This document shows, one piece after another, positions 16,460 to 26,331 of a stretch of DNA of 37,074 nt; the stretch's first letter is position 1; each line of letters starts with the position of its first letter. Made by a program: the position numbers and the translations under genes. This stretch comes from Candidatus Melainabacteria bacterium (GTDB taxonomy: Bacteria > Cyanobacteriota > Vampirovibrionia > Obscuribacterales > Obscuribacteraceae), in contig DTSE01000138.1 in NCBI GenBank assembly GCA_012965515.1, forward strand, positions 1 through 37,074, read 5' to 3'. The notes beneath the pieces were generated by a model. That model saw only the letters and a program-made list of their open reading frames with translations. It searched no databases and was not told the origin of the DNA.

Positions 16460-19400
16460 CTACCTGTAGATCGATGAATTCCTTTCGATTGACAAAACAA
16501 ATTGCATCTTGGTCCGGCTGTAATTGTTCGCCCCCGGATAATCGATCTCGATCAGTCGGTTCTCGGCATCCCACTTGTAAGTGTTGGTGCCGTCACTCGT
16601 CATGTTACCGTTAGCGTCCCAAGTAAGGGTTGAAGACGGGCTGGCAGTGACGGTCAAGCCATTCGTGTTTGTCTTCGTTGTCGGTACTGCATCGGTTGCG
16701 GAGACATTTGCGAGACTTGCTCCTGATGGCAGAGTGCCGTTACCTGAGAAGCTCTGCGAGAATGCCAGATCAGCGGCATCACTGTTCTTCGCTGTCACAC
16801 CCAAAGTTTGCAGATTGGCATTGCTATTCATTGCACTGGCAAGACCGGCGGCAATGCTCACCAGTGTGTCAGAAGCTACGATATTGTAGGTTATTGCCTG
16901 CTGACCGCTAGGCAGAGTTGGATTGAAGGTCGTTATCGTTGCCGTGTTTCCAGCCGTTACCTTCCCTCCCACAGCCACTGTCGAATTGCCATTGGCATTT
17001 GTGCCTTGAGTCAAGGTCACGGTCGCTCCGCCGCTAGTCGAAGTCGTATACGTCGTTCCGGCGGTGGATATAGTTACCACTGCAGCAGCAGATGTGGCTG
17101 TTACCCCAATTGCTGCAAGACTCGTGTCCGCATTAATCGCATTCTTCAATGCCGTCGCAATCGTCGTCGTCGTGTTGCCTGCTGCCGATGTGTAGCTGAC
17201 TGTGCGGCTGCCTCCTGAAAGACCAGCGCTGTAAACAGTTAAGGAGGTTACATCACCCGTCGTCACCGTGCCGCCGATTGTCGCAGTCGTATTTCCGTTG
17301 AAGTTGGCTGAATAGGTGACAGTCTCGGTCGCGACACCTGTCACTGATTTCGAATACTTCGCATCCGCATAATACTGATTGGGGTTGATTGTGATTACGG
17401 TGCCTGCCACAGAGGGGAAATACGGGTAAGGATAAACTGCCCCACCGGCATTGCTCATCTGAGTGTAGATTACGGAATTAAGAGCTGATGCAATACTTGA
17501 TGTTGTATCGCCGGACTTCACCGTATAGGAATTGACTACCGGTCCGTAATTGAACCGCGGATCGTCAACTACGACGCTGACCACGTCTCCCGCTGTCACC
17601 GTTCCTCCGACTGTAACAGTGGTATTTCCGTCAACGTTTGTTCCCAGAGTCAATGTCTCAGTTGGAGTGCCAGAAACGGAACTTCCAAAAGTCACGCCGT
17701 TCAATGCTTTCTGAGATAACGTGACGACTTGGCCAGCAACAGATGCTGATGAAACAGGCTTACTAGTGCTTCCCTGGAATCTGGTCTTGCCACCTGGGGC
17801 TAACTTGACTAGTGCATTCACATTGTTTACGGTTGAGTCAACGACAGACGTACTGCTCGAAAGCGTTATCGTTGCAGTTGCACCGGAGCTGACAGACTGA
17901 GCATAGCTGGTCAAATTCGGCGAAGTCGATTGGATGTTGATAATCGTCGACGATGAATTCGAAGTCACTCCAATTGCCTGCAAGGCAGTGTCTGCATTGA
18001 TTGCATTCTTCAGTCCTGTAGCAATTGTCGTCAGCGTGTCACCGGCGAGAACCGTGTAGCTGACAGCCTTGCTGCCTCCTGTAAGCCCAGCATCGTAGAA
18101 GGTGATGGTGAGAACGTTGCCGGTTGTCTTGGTTCCGCCGATTGCTGCTACCGTCCATGCGCTGACTGGATTACTTACCGTGAAGGTCGCTGTTGCAGCC
18201 GCGCTTGTAGCCGTTCGGTAGGTCGTCAGATTTGTTGACTTGGAATTGAGCGTAATGACCGTTCCAGCCGACGTTGCGCTCACTCCAATGGCTTGCAGGT
18301 TCGCATCTGCATTGATAGCTGTAGTGAGGTTTGTCGCCATCGTCGTCAGCGTGTCGCCGGCCAGAACCGTGTAAGTCACTGTTCTTGTGCCGCCGGCAAG
18401 GGCTGCGTCATAGAAGACGACTGAGATTGTATTGCCGGTTGTTTTCGTACCCGCAAGCGTCGCTGTCTGCGGCCCATTCTGATTGATAGCAAGCGCGATT
18501 GTCTCTGTCGCGCCGACGTTCGTTGAAGAGGTATAAGAGGTGACATTCTTCGAATTCGAAGAAATACTGATTACCGTACCTACTGAAGTCGCAGTAACAC
18601 CTAAAGCTGTCAGATTTGCGTTTCCGTTAATCGCATTCTTCAAGCCCGTGGCAATTGTCGTCAGAGTGTCACCGACAAGCACCGTGTAACTGACAGCCTG
18701 CTGACCTCCCGCAAGGGCAGCATCCTTGGTTGTAATGGTCAGCACATCACCAGTTGTCTTTGTGCCGGCTATCGTTGCGTTCCACAAACCATTGCGCCAA
18801 ATGCCGAAGGTCATCGTCGCCGTGGCTCCGCCGCTTGTTGATGGCGTGTATGTGGTCAGGTTCGCCGAAGCAGAGCGAATATTGATAAATGTCTTTCCTG
18901 CCTGCGCGTTGGCGGCAACACCAATTGCTTGAAGAGCAGTGTCGAGATTGATATTCGTCGCCAAATTGTTGGCAATAGTCGCCAGCGTGTCGCCACCCAC
19001 TACCGTGTAGCTGACTGCCTTCTGTCCACCAGAAAGTGCGGGATCTTTTACGGTCACTGTCAACACGTTTCCAGCCGTGACCGTGCCGCCCAGCCTGAGA
19101 GTGTCTGTCGTGTGCTGCTGGACGCTCTTTCTGTTGGCCGCCAGGTCATAGGCGTAGTGGAACTCTTTGGTGAAAGGCGCTACTGGCGCACCAGAGCCCA
19201 CTTGGTCCGAAACCAGCTGTCCGGCATTGTCATACCTAAAATTGTGGAAATCATTGCCGCCGTTTTGCTGCTGCTGCCACTGCGTGATCTCACCAGACGG
19301 ATTGTATTGATAGTCGAAGCGGGAGAGCATTCCACCGGTTGGATTCAAGTTGTTGATCGTCTTCAGCCGCTGGTCGCCGTTATTGTCGTACCAGTCATAG

Positions 19401-22400
19401 TTTGTGGTCTGGCTATTCGGATAGCCAACAGATTTTAGTCTCGTCACGCCCTTTGACGAGCCTGGCGTGTCGTCCACATACGTGTAATTGAAGGTCCCCA
19501 GAGCATTCGCTTCCGACGTCACTCTGCTCATGGCGTCATAAGCCCATGTTATTGAATTGCTGGCACCATTTATCGACCGATTCGTTGTGCGTCCCAGGGT
19601 ATCGTAGCTGTACGAAATTGCCGAGTTTGCGATGACATTATTCGTCACCGTCGCCAACCTGCCACCACCTGTGGTAGGCGTCGAGCCAGGACCCGTCACG
19701 TAAGGATTGTAGGTGTAAGAAATCGTCCCCCAGTCGTTCTGCACACTCGATATGCGCGAAAACTTGCTGTCATAGCTGTTTATCACAGCGGACGTAGGAT
19801 TTACCGCGTTCTGATAGCCAGTAGCAAAAGTTGTTCCGTCTACGTTCAAGAAGTAGTCGGTTGTTTGATTCAGAGCGTCTTTGCGAGACAGCATACGCCC
19901 GGCGCCGCTTTCGTACGCGTAATTGCAAGCTGTTTTGTCAGCATAGACTTTCTGAATTTTTCTCCCTTGCAAATCATGGTTCCACGAAGTGACATTGTTT
20001 GCAGGGTCTGTCAGCTTCAGCAGAGAGCCACAACTGCACCACTGATATTGAGTCTTTCTTCCCAAAGGATCAATTTCAAATGCCAGCTGGTCTAAGGAAT
20101 CATAGCTAGATTGGCTCCACCTGCCGATTCTGTCCTTGGAAAAGATTGCATCTAGCTTGTCATACACAGTCTTCTCGGTCGTACCGTCAGGATATAGAGT
20201 CTGTGTCCTTCTGTCAGCAGGGTCATATGAAAAAGCCAGCTGATAGCCTACAGAGTCGGTCGTTGTAGCAAGTCTGTTGAATCCATCGTACGTAAAATTG
20301 GTGACATCAGCAGTGCCTGAAAGCGGACCGTTGATTTGCGTCAAGAACGAGCTGCCCAGTCCTGTATAGGTCATGCTCGTGGAATTGCTGTTCGGGTCAG
20401 TCATCGACGTGATCTGCCCCTTTGCATTGTAGCCGTACCCCCAGGTTCTGGCTGAACCGTCTATATATTGTGTTGGCCTGTGCTGTGTGTTGTACGTCCA
20501 GTTGCCGAGCATGAAGCTGTCATTGTTCTGTATCTCGGTTATTTGCGTGAGATCAATCCCGTTTGCTGCATACGTGTAGGACATCACCCGCCCTGCTGGA
20601 TCGGCACTGAATGTCCTGTGCCCGAGAGAATTGTATTGGAAGTAGGACGCAATCTGATTGCCAACCGATTGATAGTCCAGCGACATCGAAGGTGCGCCTG
20701 AAAAATACGGAGCAAACTGAAGATTGTTTGGTGTAGAGCTAGTTGAAAGAAAAATGCTCGGACCAAAAGAACTAGCTGTAATTCCTCTGCTTGAGTAGAT
20801 CGAACTGGCATTGATAGCGTTTTTCAGTCCGGTGGCGGCTGTTGTCAGAGTATCGCCCCCTACTATGTTGTACTGAGCAGAACCTTGCGATACACCCTGA
20901 TCGGAAAGGTACAAACTGACGAAATTTCCGGCAGTAACGGTTCCAGTTAAGGTAATTTGAGCCGATTGCGGAGTCGGTGTTCCCAGGGAAATCGTCTCTG
21001 TCGCAGCACCACTGACAGATTTTGTGTATGTCGTCTGATTAGTAGACTGCGAGACCATCGCAATATTCGTGCCAGTTGCTGCCGCCTTCACACCTAGTTT
21101 GCGAAGATTGGCGTTAGAGTTGACTGCAGAAGCCAATCCGGTCGCAATTGTCGTCAAAGTGTCCGACGCTTGGACCGTGTATGCCGCTGCCTGAGAGCCG
21201 CCAGGCAAGGCCGTATCCGTGAATGTTAAAGTAAGAACATCACCCGTTGTTTTTGTGCCACCCAAGCTGGCCTTCACCGGAGTGGCCGCCTGACGAAATA
21301 TCTGTATCGGCTTGTTCGTTGTGTTCGTACCTATCGTAGCTCGTCCATCCAGCCCAACTGTTTCATCCACATATCTGTAGTTGATTTGATTCTCGAGAGC
21401 GGCTTTCCTGTAGTTGACGATCGGCCAGAGATACCCGTCTACAGGACCCCATAGCCAACCGATCTTGTTAGCATGCGAAAAATCATGATTAATTGGGTCG
21501 TTGGGATACAGCTCCATTGCGTGTCTGTCCCAGATAAAGGTCGCATTGTATTGACCGTGACCAATCCAGGATTCGATAACAGACTTGGTTCCATCCGGGT
21601 AATTGACTCTCAGACCGCGCGTGTTATTTCCCGGAGAGTACGGCGTATACTGGCTAAATGATGAAGTGCCATATGGTGTCTGCAACGATGTAATGAACGT
21701 ATTGCCGGTGTCGTAGAACATCTTGCTCTGCAAGCCAATCACGTCTGTCGTTGCGACAAGATTCGTGTTGGTTGAATCATAGCTGAAGGACGCTGTACGG
21801 CTGAAAGGATCCGCTATCTGCGCAACTTTGTAAAAACCGGAGTTGCCTACGGTGTTCGAAACATAGGTCAGGGTGCTAACTTCACCTATCGGATCCGTGA
21901 TCGTTGTAATTCTGAAATTCGCATCGAAAGCAATTGTCGTCTGATTGTTTTGTGGATCAAAAATCTTCGTCATGAAAATCTTGGCCGGACTTGCGCCATC
22001 AGATAGATCAAATTGCTGGATACTGCCATCCGGCAATTGTCTTTGATACACACCGCCGCCCAGATTTACTAGAAGCGCTTGTGAAAGGCGGTTGCGCGTG
22101 TAGACACCACCACTCAGCGTGTACACTTCCGAGTGCCCGTCCGAAAGACGCACTGTTGCTGTAGATGATGCATCCACAGTCAGATAGGAAAGATACTGAA
22201 ACGACCAGTTGTAGCCGAAATTGGTGAATGAAAAACTAGCAGGCTGGTCTGCTTGAAGATAGTTGTAATTTATTTGGAACGGTACTGTGCCGCCTATCGG
22301 ACAGGCATATGAAATGGGAGTGTCATATAGATGCAGATCGCAAGTGGTCTGCGTGACGTCAAATTGCATCATGCCGCCGATTGGGCAACTTCCACTGCTG

Positions 22401-23575
22401 CACGTCGGGCACCCCATATTGTCCGGCCATAGCCAGGGGACGCCCTTGCCAAAAACTCTCGCGCCTTCTTCGCTTGCTACCGCCTGCCACCCTGATGGAA
22501 TAGGTCCGGCAGGTATCAAAGCATAGCCGTCTGTCTCGTCCTCGAAGACTTCTGGGCTGACTAAAAACGTCGTCTCTGCGCCAAATGTCGGGTCTTTTAT
22601 TTCATACCGATCTCCCACCTTTCCGACAACGGCTGCATAATGCCCCAGCTTCCAATGGAGCACACTAGGAACGACCATTTTTGCTCCTGGCTTTCGTTTG
22701 GCAATCTGAAGCTCCAAGCCAACCTTTTGTGCAAGCTCCTTATTCTGTTGGAGAGACGTTCCTTCCTTGGTCGATGGGTAATCATCTATCGTCTTGTTGA
22801 ACTCGTACTTGCCCTTCTTGATGGCAAGCAGGTTAGAAACTGCAAAAGGTCCGCATTTATATGACTTGTCTGGACGTGCGTGCATCTGAACAAGCGCTTC
22901 CGAGGAACCGCGTATCTTCTGCTCCATGGAGCCGTAAAACGCGCGACCTTTTACTTCGGCAAGGATCTTCTCCATCTCTTCTGTACGCCCAACTTTTGCA
23001 TTGAGTTGAAGAATTTCCGCTATCGCTCTATCTGCAACGGACTTTTGCGGCTGATCTACTTCATCTCTGGAGGCATCCCATGCCGCTTTCCAGAGATCCA
23101 TCGCTTGGCTCAAATATCCCGACTGAAATCTCAAAAGTCCAACATTCAGCTGTACTGAAGGAGTCCATCTAGATTTTGGAAAGCGCTCGATAAAATCAGT
23201 GAATGCGGAAACATTCTCTGGGTCATTCTTACTCTTGAATGACCCAATTGCTTTTGCCAGTTCGTCATTCTCGCCCGACACGGCAGGCGCATTCATTGGA
23301 ATCAGCGGCTCTTCAAAGACACGTGCGGCAGTTAGCTCAATGTCTGTCGGGTGGTCGGAGAGCGGAGTGGACTTCACTTGCTGCGGCGTCTTTGATGCCA
23401 ATCTCACGCTCTTAGGATGCTGCGCATAACTTGGTACATTGGGCGGCGTCGGTCCCTGTGGAGCGGCAAGAGCAGCCACCGGCTGATTAATCAAAAGAAC
23501 AAGCGGCATGAGCAGAAACGCGATGGACTTTCTTGCCAGGGCTCGCTTTACCGTTATCCGAAGGTGCATTTTCAT
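16460..23575 (-). CDS. Giant RHS/YD-repeat protein with C39-like peptidase domain, C-terminally truncated
   Basis: The protein has 2371 residues. A signal peptide (1-38) is followed by a helical TPR-like part (about 100-225). A C39-like papain-fold domain follows, with Cys241 in KCGPF, His312 in GHYAAV and Asp328 in KDPTFG. The Gln that usually precedes the Cys by six residues is not there. Next is a Cys-rich junction (389, 392, 397, 412, 425), the DTPISY region that opens many RHS shells, and long stretches of YD repeats (for example YNAKGQITSMTDPNSN and YDTLGRTTNR). The YD region is invaded by nine related modules of about 104 residues (see the repeat entries). The frame ends just after WDAENRLIEIDYPG with a short unrelated tail, so the end of the RHS core and any C-terminal toxin are absent. 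RHS shells normally encapsulate and deliver a toxic tip or mediate contact. The gene follows the LamG-type gene by 53 bp in one operon. Confidence 0.85.
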   Translation of the reverse strand: MKMHLRITVKRALARKSIAFLLMPLVLLINQPVAALAAPQGPTPPNVPSYAQHPKSVRLASKTPQQVKSTPLSDHPTDIELTAARVFEEPLIPMNAPAVSGENDELAKAIGSFKSKNDPENVSAFTDFIERFPKSRWTPSVQLNVGLLRFQSGYLSQAMDLWKAAWDASRDEVDQPQKSVADRAIAEILQLNAKVGRTEEMEKILAEVKGRAFYGSMEQKIRGSSEALVQMHARPDKSYKCGPFAVSNLLAIKKGKYEFNKTIDDYPSTKEGTSLQQNKELAQKVGLELQIAKRKPGAKMVVPSVLHWKLGHYAAVVGKVGDRYEIKDPTFGAETTFLVSPEVFEDETDGYALIPAGPIPSGWQAVASEEGARVFGKGVPWLWPDNMGCPTCSSGSCPIGGMMQFDVTQTTCDLHLYDTPISYACPIGGTVPFQINYNYLQADQPASFSFTNFGYNWSFQYLSYLTVDASSTATVRLSDGHSEVYTLSGGVYTRNRLSQALLVNLGGGVYQRQLPDGSIQQFDLSDGASPAKIFMTKIFDPQNNQTTIAFDANFRITTITDPIGEVSTLTYVSNTVGNSGFYKVAQIADPFSRTASFSYDSTNTNLVATTDVIGLQSKMFYDTGNTFITSLQTPYGTSSFSQYTPYSPGNNTRGLRVNYPDGTKSVIESWIGHGQYNATFIWDRHAMELYPNDPINHDFSHANKIGWLWGPVDGYLWPIVNYRKAALENQINYRYVDETVGLDGRATIGTNTTNKPIQIFRQAATPVKASLGGTKTTGDVLTLTFTDTALPGGSQAAAYTVQASDTLTTIATGLASAVNSNANLRKLGVKAAATGTNIAMVSQSTNQTTYTKSVSGAATETISLGTPTPQSAQITLTGTVTAGNFVSLYLSDQGVSQGSAQYNIVGGDTLTTAATGLKNAINASSIYSSRGITASSFGPSIFLSTSSTPNNLQFAPYFSGAPSMSLDYQSVGNQIASYFQYNSLGHRTFSADPAGRVMSYTYAANGIDLTQITEIQNNDSFMLGNWTYNTQHRPTQYIDGSARTWGYGYNAKGQITSMTDPNSNSTSMTYTGLGSSFLTQINGPLSGTADVTNFTYDGFNRLATTTDSVGYQLAFSYDPADRRTQTLYPDGTTEKTVYDKLDAIFSKDRIGRWSQSSYDSLDQLAFEIDPLGRKTQYQWCSCGSLLKLTDPANNVTSWNHDLQGRKIQKVYADKTACNYAYESGAGRMLSRKDALNQTTDYFLNVDGTTFATGYQNAVNPTSAVINSYDSKFSRISSVQNDWGTISYTYNPYVTGPGSTPTTGGGRLATVTNNVIANSAISYSYDTLGRTTNRSINGASNSITWAYDAMSRVTSEANALGTFNYTYVDDTPGSSKGVTRLKSVGYPNSQTTNYDWYDNNGDQRLKTINNLNPTGGMLSRFDYQYNPSGEITQWQQQQNGGNDFHNFRYDNAGQLVSDQVGSGAPVAPFTKEFHYAYDLAANRKSVQQHTTDTLRLGGTVTAGNVLTVTVKDPALSGGQKAVSYTVVGGDTLATIANNLATNINLDTALQAIGVAANAQAGKTFINIRSASANLTTYTPSTSGGATATMTFGIWRNGLWNATIAGTKTTGDVLTITTKDAALAGGQQAVSYTVLVGDTLTTIATGLKNAINGNANLTALGVTATSVGTVISISSNSKNVTSYTSSTNVGATETIALAINQNGPQTATLAGTKTTGNTISVVFYDAALAGGTRTVTYTVLAGDTLTTMATNLTTAINADANLQAIGVSATSAGTVITLNSKSTNLTTYRTATSAAATATFTVSNPVSAWTVAAIGGTKTTGNVLTITFYDAGLTGGSKAVSYTVLAGDTLTTIATGLKNAINADTALQAIGVTSNSSSTIINIQSTSPNLTSYAQSVSSGATATITLSSSTSVVDSTVNNVNALVKLAPGGKTRFQGSTSKPVSSASVAGQVVTLSQKALNGVTFGSSVSGTPTETLTLGTNVDGNTTVTVGGTVTAGDVVSVVVDDPRFNYGPVVNSYTVKSGDTTSSIASALNSVIYTQMSNAGGAVYPYPYFPSVAGTVITINPNQYYADAKYSKSVTGVATETVTYSANFNGNTTATIGGTVTTGDVTSLTVYSAGLSGGSRTVSYTSAAGNTTTTIATALKNAINADTSLAAIGVTATSAAAVVTISTAGTTYTTSTSGGATVTLTQGTNANGNSTVAVGGKVTAGNTATITTFNPTLPSGQQAITYNIVASDTLVSIAAGLASAMNSNANLQTLGVTAKNSDAADLAFSQSFSGNGTLPSGASLANVSATDAVPTTKTNTNGLTVTASPSSTLTWDANGNMTSDGTNTYKWDAENRLIEIDYPGANNYSRTKMQFVLSIERNSSIYR
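16740..19100 (-). repeat. Seven tandem modules of about 104 residues inside the RHS protein
   Basis: Seven related coding modules begin near 19098, 18785, 18473, 18155, 17625, 17293 and 16986, reading leftward. Spacing is 307-332 bp except for one 530-bp step that contains extra sequence. Each reads roughly GGTKTTGDVLTIT, then a D-A-x-LAGG turn, then VSYTVLAGDTLTTIATGLKNAINAD, then LQAIGVTATS and a Thr/Ser-rich strand ending GATETI. The pattern suggests small beta-rich domains with one helix. Conservation at the DNA level suggests recent duplication. Similar GTxTAGDxxTL segments occur in phage tail and surface proteins, but I cannot name the family. Confidence 0.8.
20660..21285 (-). repeat. 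Two further copies of the 104-residue module, separated by YD repeats
   Basis: Two modules start near 21280 and 20962, 318 bp apart, within the RHS gene. They carry the same GTKTTGDVLTL and DTLTTIATGLASAVNS signatures as the seven-copy block. About 1.6 kb of ordinary YD repeats lies between the two blocks, so the module was inserted at two places in the shell or split by later rearrangement. Confidence 0.75.
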
Positions 23576-23628
23576 ACTCTCGTGCTTTTCAGTGCGGTGT
23601 TCTCTTTTCGTCTGTCACTGCGGCCTTG

Positions 23629-26331
23629 CTATGGCTGATTGGCATCATGCGGGATTCCAACATTAGGCAGCTGCTGTTCAAGATTCAGGGTCCGCGCGTC
23701 GCTTGCCGAAGGCGATGGCCACTTTGTCGAATCCAGCGTCAAAACTGAACTTGACACACTGCTTGTTATTCCATTCAGTACTGCTACCGCTTTCAACGTC
23801 TGCGTCCATGCCACATTTACGGGACCAACATACAAATTCGAGCTTGTGGTCGGCGTCGATCCATCATTCGTCCAATAGATTTTTGCTCCATTGGGACCGG
23901 CGATTGCCACTTGCGCCGGTGCAGTGAGGGTAGAGGTGGCGACACTTAGAGACGGTGCTGCAACCGCATTTGTGCTAAGCAGTTGATATTTCGAAAGCAG
24001 ATATCCTTCGGCAGCTGTTCTTTCAGCCACGGTAAGCTGACGATTCCAGATCAGTAGTTCTGCTATTTGCCCGTTTAGCCTGTTGCCACCAGCCGAATCT
24101 TGACCAAGGTAACAGTTGTTTCTCGTCAAATTATTCAAAGTCTGCATGGTCGTCGATTGGGTCAGCTGTGATGCATTCTGGTACAGGGTTGCCGTATTAG
24201 TGCCGCTGTAGGAAGCTTCCAACAATTGAAACTGTCCAAGTGTCACGCCGCTGGATGCGGTGGCTGATGAGGCGGTCGAGCCGTTGTATGTCGAGAATGT
24301 GAGGCCTGTGGTAGACGGCAAGCTCATGGTGACATTGTCACTGGTTGCTCCATTGCCAAAGTCGAAGATTCTGGCACCTGCGGACACTGAAACCGGCTTT
24401 GCAACAGCCATGACTGTCATGCCGCTTGTGAAATTAGCCATGCCCGCAGGCAATTGCAGGAATTGCGTGCCGCTGAAATTCACCGCCGGTAGTCCATTTA
24501 CCGCACCACTGACTAATGTCGGCTGATTCGCTCCGTTTGTCGCGTTGTTAGAGGAGCCCGATATATCTTGCCAGGTCGTGACATTGCTTCCGCTCAGGGT
24601 CACATCAGACGCTCTGTACCAGCCTGCCAGTCCGCTGCGTGCGATTGGTGCCGTCGAATTGTCCATCGTGTAGGTTGCTGTCGCGACCGGGCTATCATTC
24701 CAAAACGGTGCTTTGGCCAGTGCCTTTATCACCGATGTCTGTTGGACACGTGGAACGAACTCAGGGGCTACAGTTGTTAGGAAAAAATTTTGGTTGTTGT
24801 AGAAAAAGAGATCTGAAGTCGACGGCGCTATATTGTCCGTTCGGAAATAGGTCAGAGCCTCTTGTGGCTGGCTTATGATGAACTGTTGCTGGGGCAGAAA
24901 TGTGCCCGATGTCGGCGTTATGACTGGCGCATCCAAGGTAGGCGTGTTTCCTACGCCGTACTTGGAAAGCATGTATGACTCAATAGACTTTCGAAGCCCA
25001 TCTGACACTGGGTTTGAATAGACCAAGATTTCGCAAATGTCGCCACCAAAATATTCGGTCGACTGCGTGCTGGCCCCAATTCGATTTGTCGTCCTCGATA
25101 TGTTCGCTAACGTCTGTACTAGAGTGCTGCTAGTCGCTTGCTGAGTGCCGTTTACATACACTTTGCCGACGCCGGTGTTCGGACTAGAACCCGGAGTGAA
25201 AGTCGCCTCGAGAAGCTGAAACGCACTCGTAGATATTGGGTTAGACGAGGTGGTCACGTTCGAGCTTGTCGTTGAGTTGTATGCATATAGGGCAGCATTC
25301 GTTCCAACTGTCTTCACAAGCGCAGCATCACTTGGACCGGTGTTCCCCAACACAACAGGAGTTCCGGTAGCTACGCTGGAACTGGGCTTAAGCATAACGA
25401 AGGCAGAATAACCGGAAGTCAGGTTTGAAAACCCTGATGGGAGCGACATGAGATGCGACGTGCCATTGAAAGTCACACTCGGCAGAATGCCACTATTAGC
25501 GGTGCCTACGGTGAGGGTCGGCCTGGTGGCGCCTGCACCAGTCGCGTTGTTCCCGTTACCACTCTGATCGCTCCAAGTATCAACGTTGCTGCCCGTGGCG
25601 CTAATGCCATCATCACTCTTCAGCCAAAGAAGAAGATTTGACGACGGCTGCGGCACGGTCATGCAGGTCGACACGTTCGAAAATACCGCTGTAGATTGCG
25701 TTGCCCCATTCACTGTACTCGATACTACAAAGCCGAAGGTCATCTTGTTCGGCATTGGGTTGGTGTTCGCTTCACCCGCACTGCCTATGAGTGTCCAGTT
25801 CGTGCCGGTGGAGCTCGAATACGCGCTCACTGTATACCCGGTCGCAGCACTGCCGTTGCGAGCCAGCTTGAGATATATTGGAGCGGTGCCGGCAGCTGTC
25901 GCTATTGTGCTGTTGGCTCCGCCCTGGTATCGTCTTGAGAAGGTTATCCCTGAGCCAGGCGTCACGGCCAGCACATAGGAGTATGCATAGCTTGTCTGCA
26001 CGCTATCGCGGATGCAGAATCCGGCAAGCGCTCCAGCACCGGTATTGGTCTGACTTACGACCTTTCCCTGGACGTAATTTGACTGCGTACACGGCGTACT
26101 TACGTAACAAAATGAGTCGTCGACCGCTCCTACACCTGTTCCAGACCCGGAGATCTGGTACTGGGGCGGACTCCCAGCCGTATAGGTGAAAACGCCACTG
26201 CTGCCACTGTTTATGTCATTCTTCGTCCATGGCACCGCTTGCGCGTCTGCAGGCAACGAAGCGAAAACACTGAGCACAATATAGATCAGGCTCAGCAATG
26301 AAATTCTGCAACGCCCTGTATTTGAATACAT
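23629..26331 (-). CDS. Secreted LamG/chitobiase-C-like multidomain protein
   Basis: From the ATG at 26331 (AAGAGG nine bases upstream) the protein has 900 residues. A signal peptide ends at ADA-Q. A first beta-sandwich-like part (about 32-225) contains SYAYSYVLAV and YLKLARNG, as in DUF1349/LamG-type folds. Then come a LamG-like domain (about 235-460, NLLLWLKSDDGI and DQSGNGNNAT), a chitobiase/hexosaminidase C-terminal-like spacer (about 465-560, TPTSGTF and ATYTMD), a second LamG-like domain (about 570-790, GLAGWYRASDV and DISGSSNNAT) and a final chitobiase-C-like module (IYWTNDGSTPTTSSNLY). The two LamG units are clearly duplicates. Such proteins bind carbohydrates or surfaces; no catalytic residues are apparent. 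The frame extends to a TTG at 26385, but that start would bury the signal peptide. It is the first gene of a two-gene operon with the RHS giant. Confidence 0.8.
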   Translation of the reverse strand: MYSNTGRCRISLLSLIYIVLSVFASLPADAQAVPWTKNDINSGSSGVFTYTAGSPPQYQISGSGTGVGAVDDSFCYVSTPCTQSNYVQGKVVSQTNTGAGALAGFCIRDSVQTSYAYSYVLAVTPGSGITFSRRYQGGANSTIATAAGTAPIYLKLARNGSAATGYTVSAYSSSTGTNWTLIGSAGEANTNPMPNKMTFGFVVSSTVNGATQSTAVFSNVSTCMTVPQPSSNLLLWLKSDDGISATGSNVDTWSDQSGNGNNATGAGATRPTLTVGTANSGILPSVTFNGTSHLMSLPSGFSNLTSGYSAFVMLKPSSSVATGTPVVLGNTGPSDAALVKTVGTNAALYAYNSTTSSNVTTSSNPISTSAFQLLEATFTPGSSPNTGVGKVYVNGTQQATSSTLVQTLANISRTTNRIGASTQSTEYFGGDICEILVYSNPVSDGLRKSIESYMLSKYGVGNTPTLDAPVITPTSGTFLPQQQFIISQPQEALTYFRTDNIAPSTSDLFFYNNQNFFLTTVAPEFVPRVQQTSVIKALAKAPFWNDSPVATATYTMDNSTAPIARSGLAGWYRASDVTLSGSNVTTWQDISGSSNNATNGANQPTLVSGAVNGLPAVNFSGTQFLQLPAGMANFTSGMTVMAVAKPVSVSAGARIFDFGNGATSDNVTMSLPSTTGLTFSTYNGSTASSATASSGVTLGQFQLLEASYSGTNTATLYQNASQLTQSTTMQTLNNLTRNNCYLGQDSAGGNRLNGQIAELLIWNRQLTVAERTAAEGYLLSKYQLLSTNAVAAPSLSVATSTLTAPAQVAIAGPNGAKIYWTNDGSTPTTSSNLYVGPVNVAWTQTLKAVAVLNGITSSVSSSVLTLDSTKWPSPSASDARTLNLEQQLPNVGIPHDANQP

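Noticed and set aside
16411-23638. Plus-strand frames antisense to the RHS gene (for example 16808-17218 and 18929-19438)
   Set aside because: They oppose a 2371-codon frame with clear signal peptide, C39-like and YD-repeat content.
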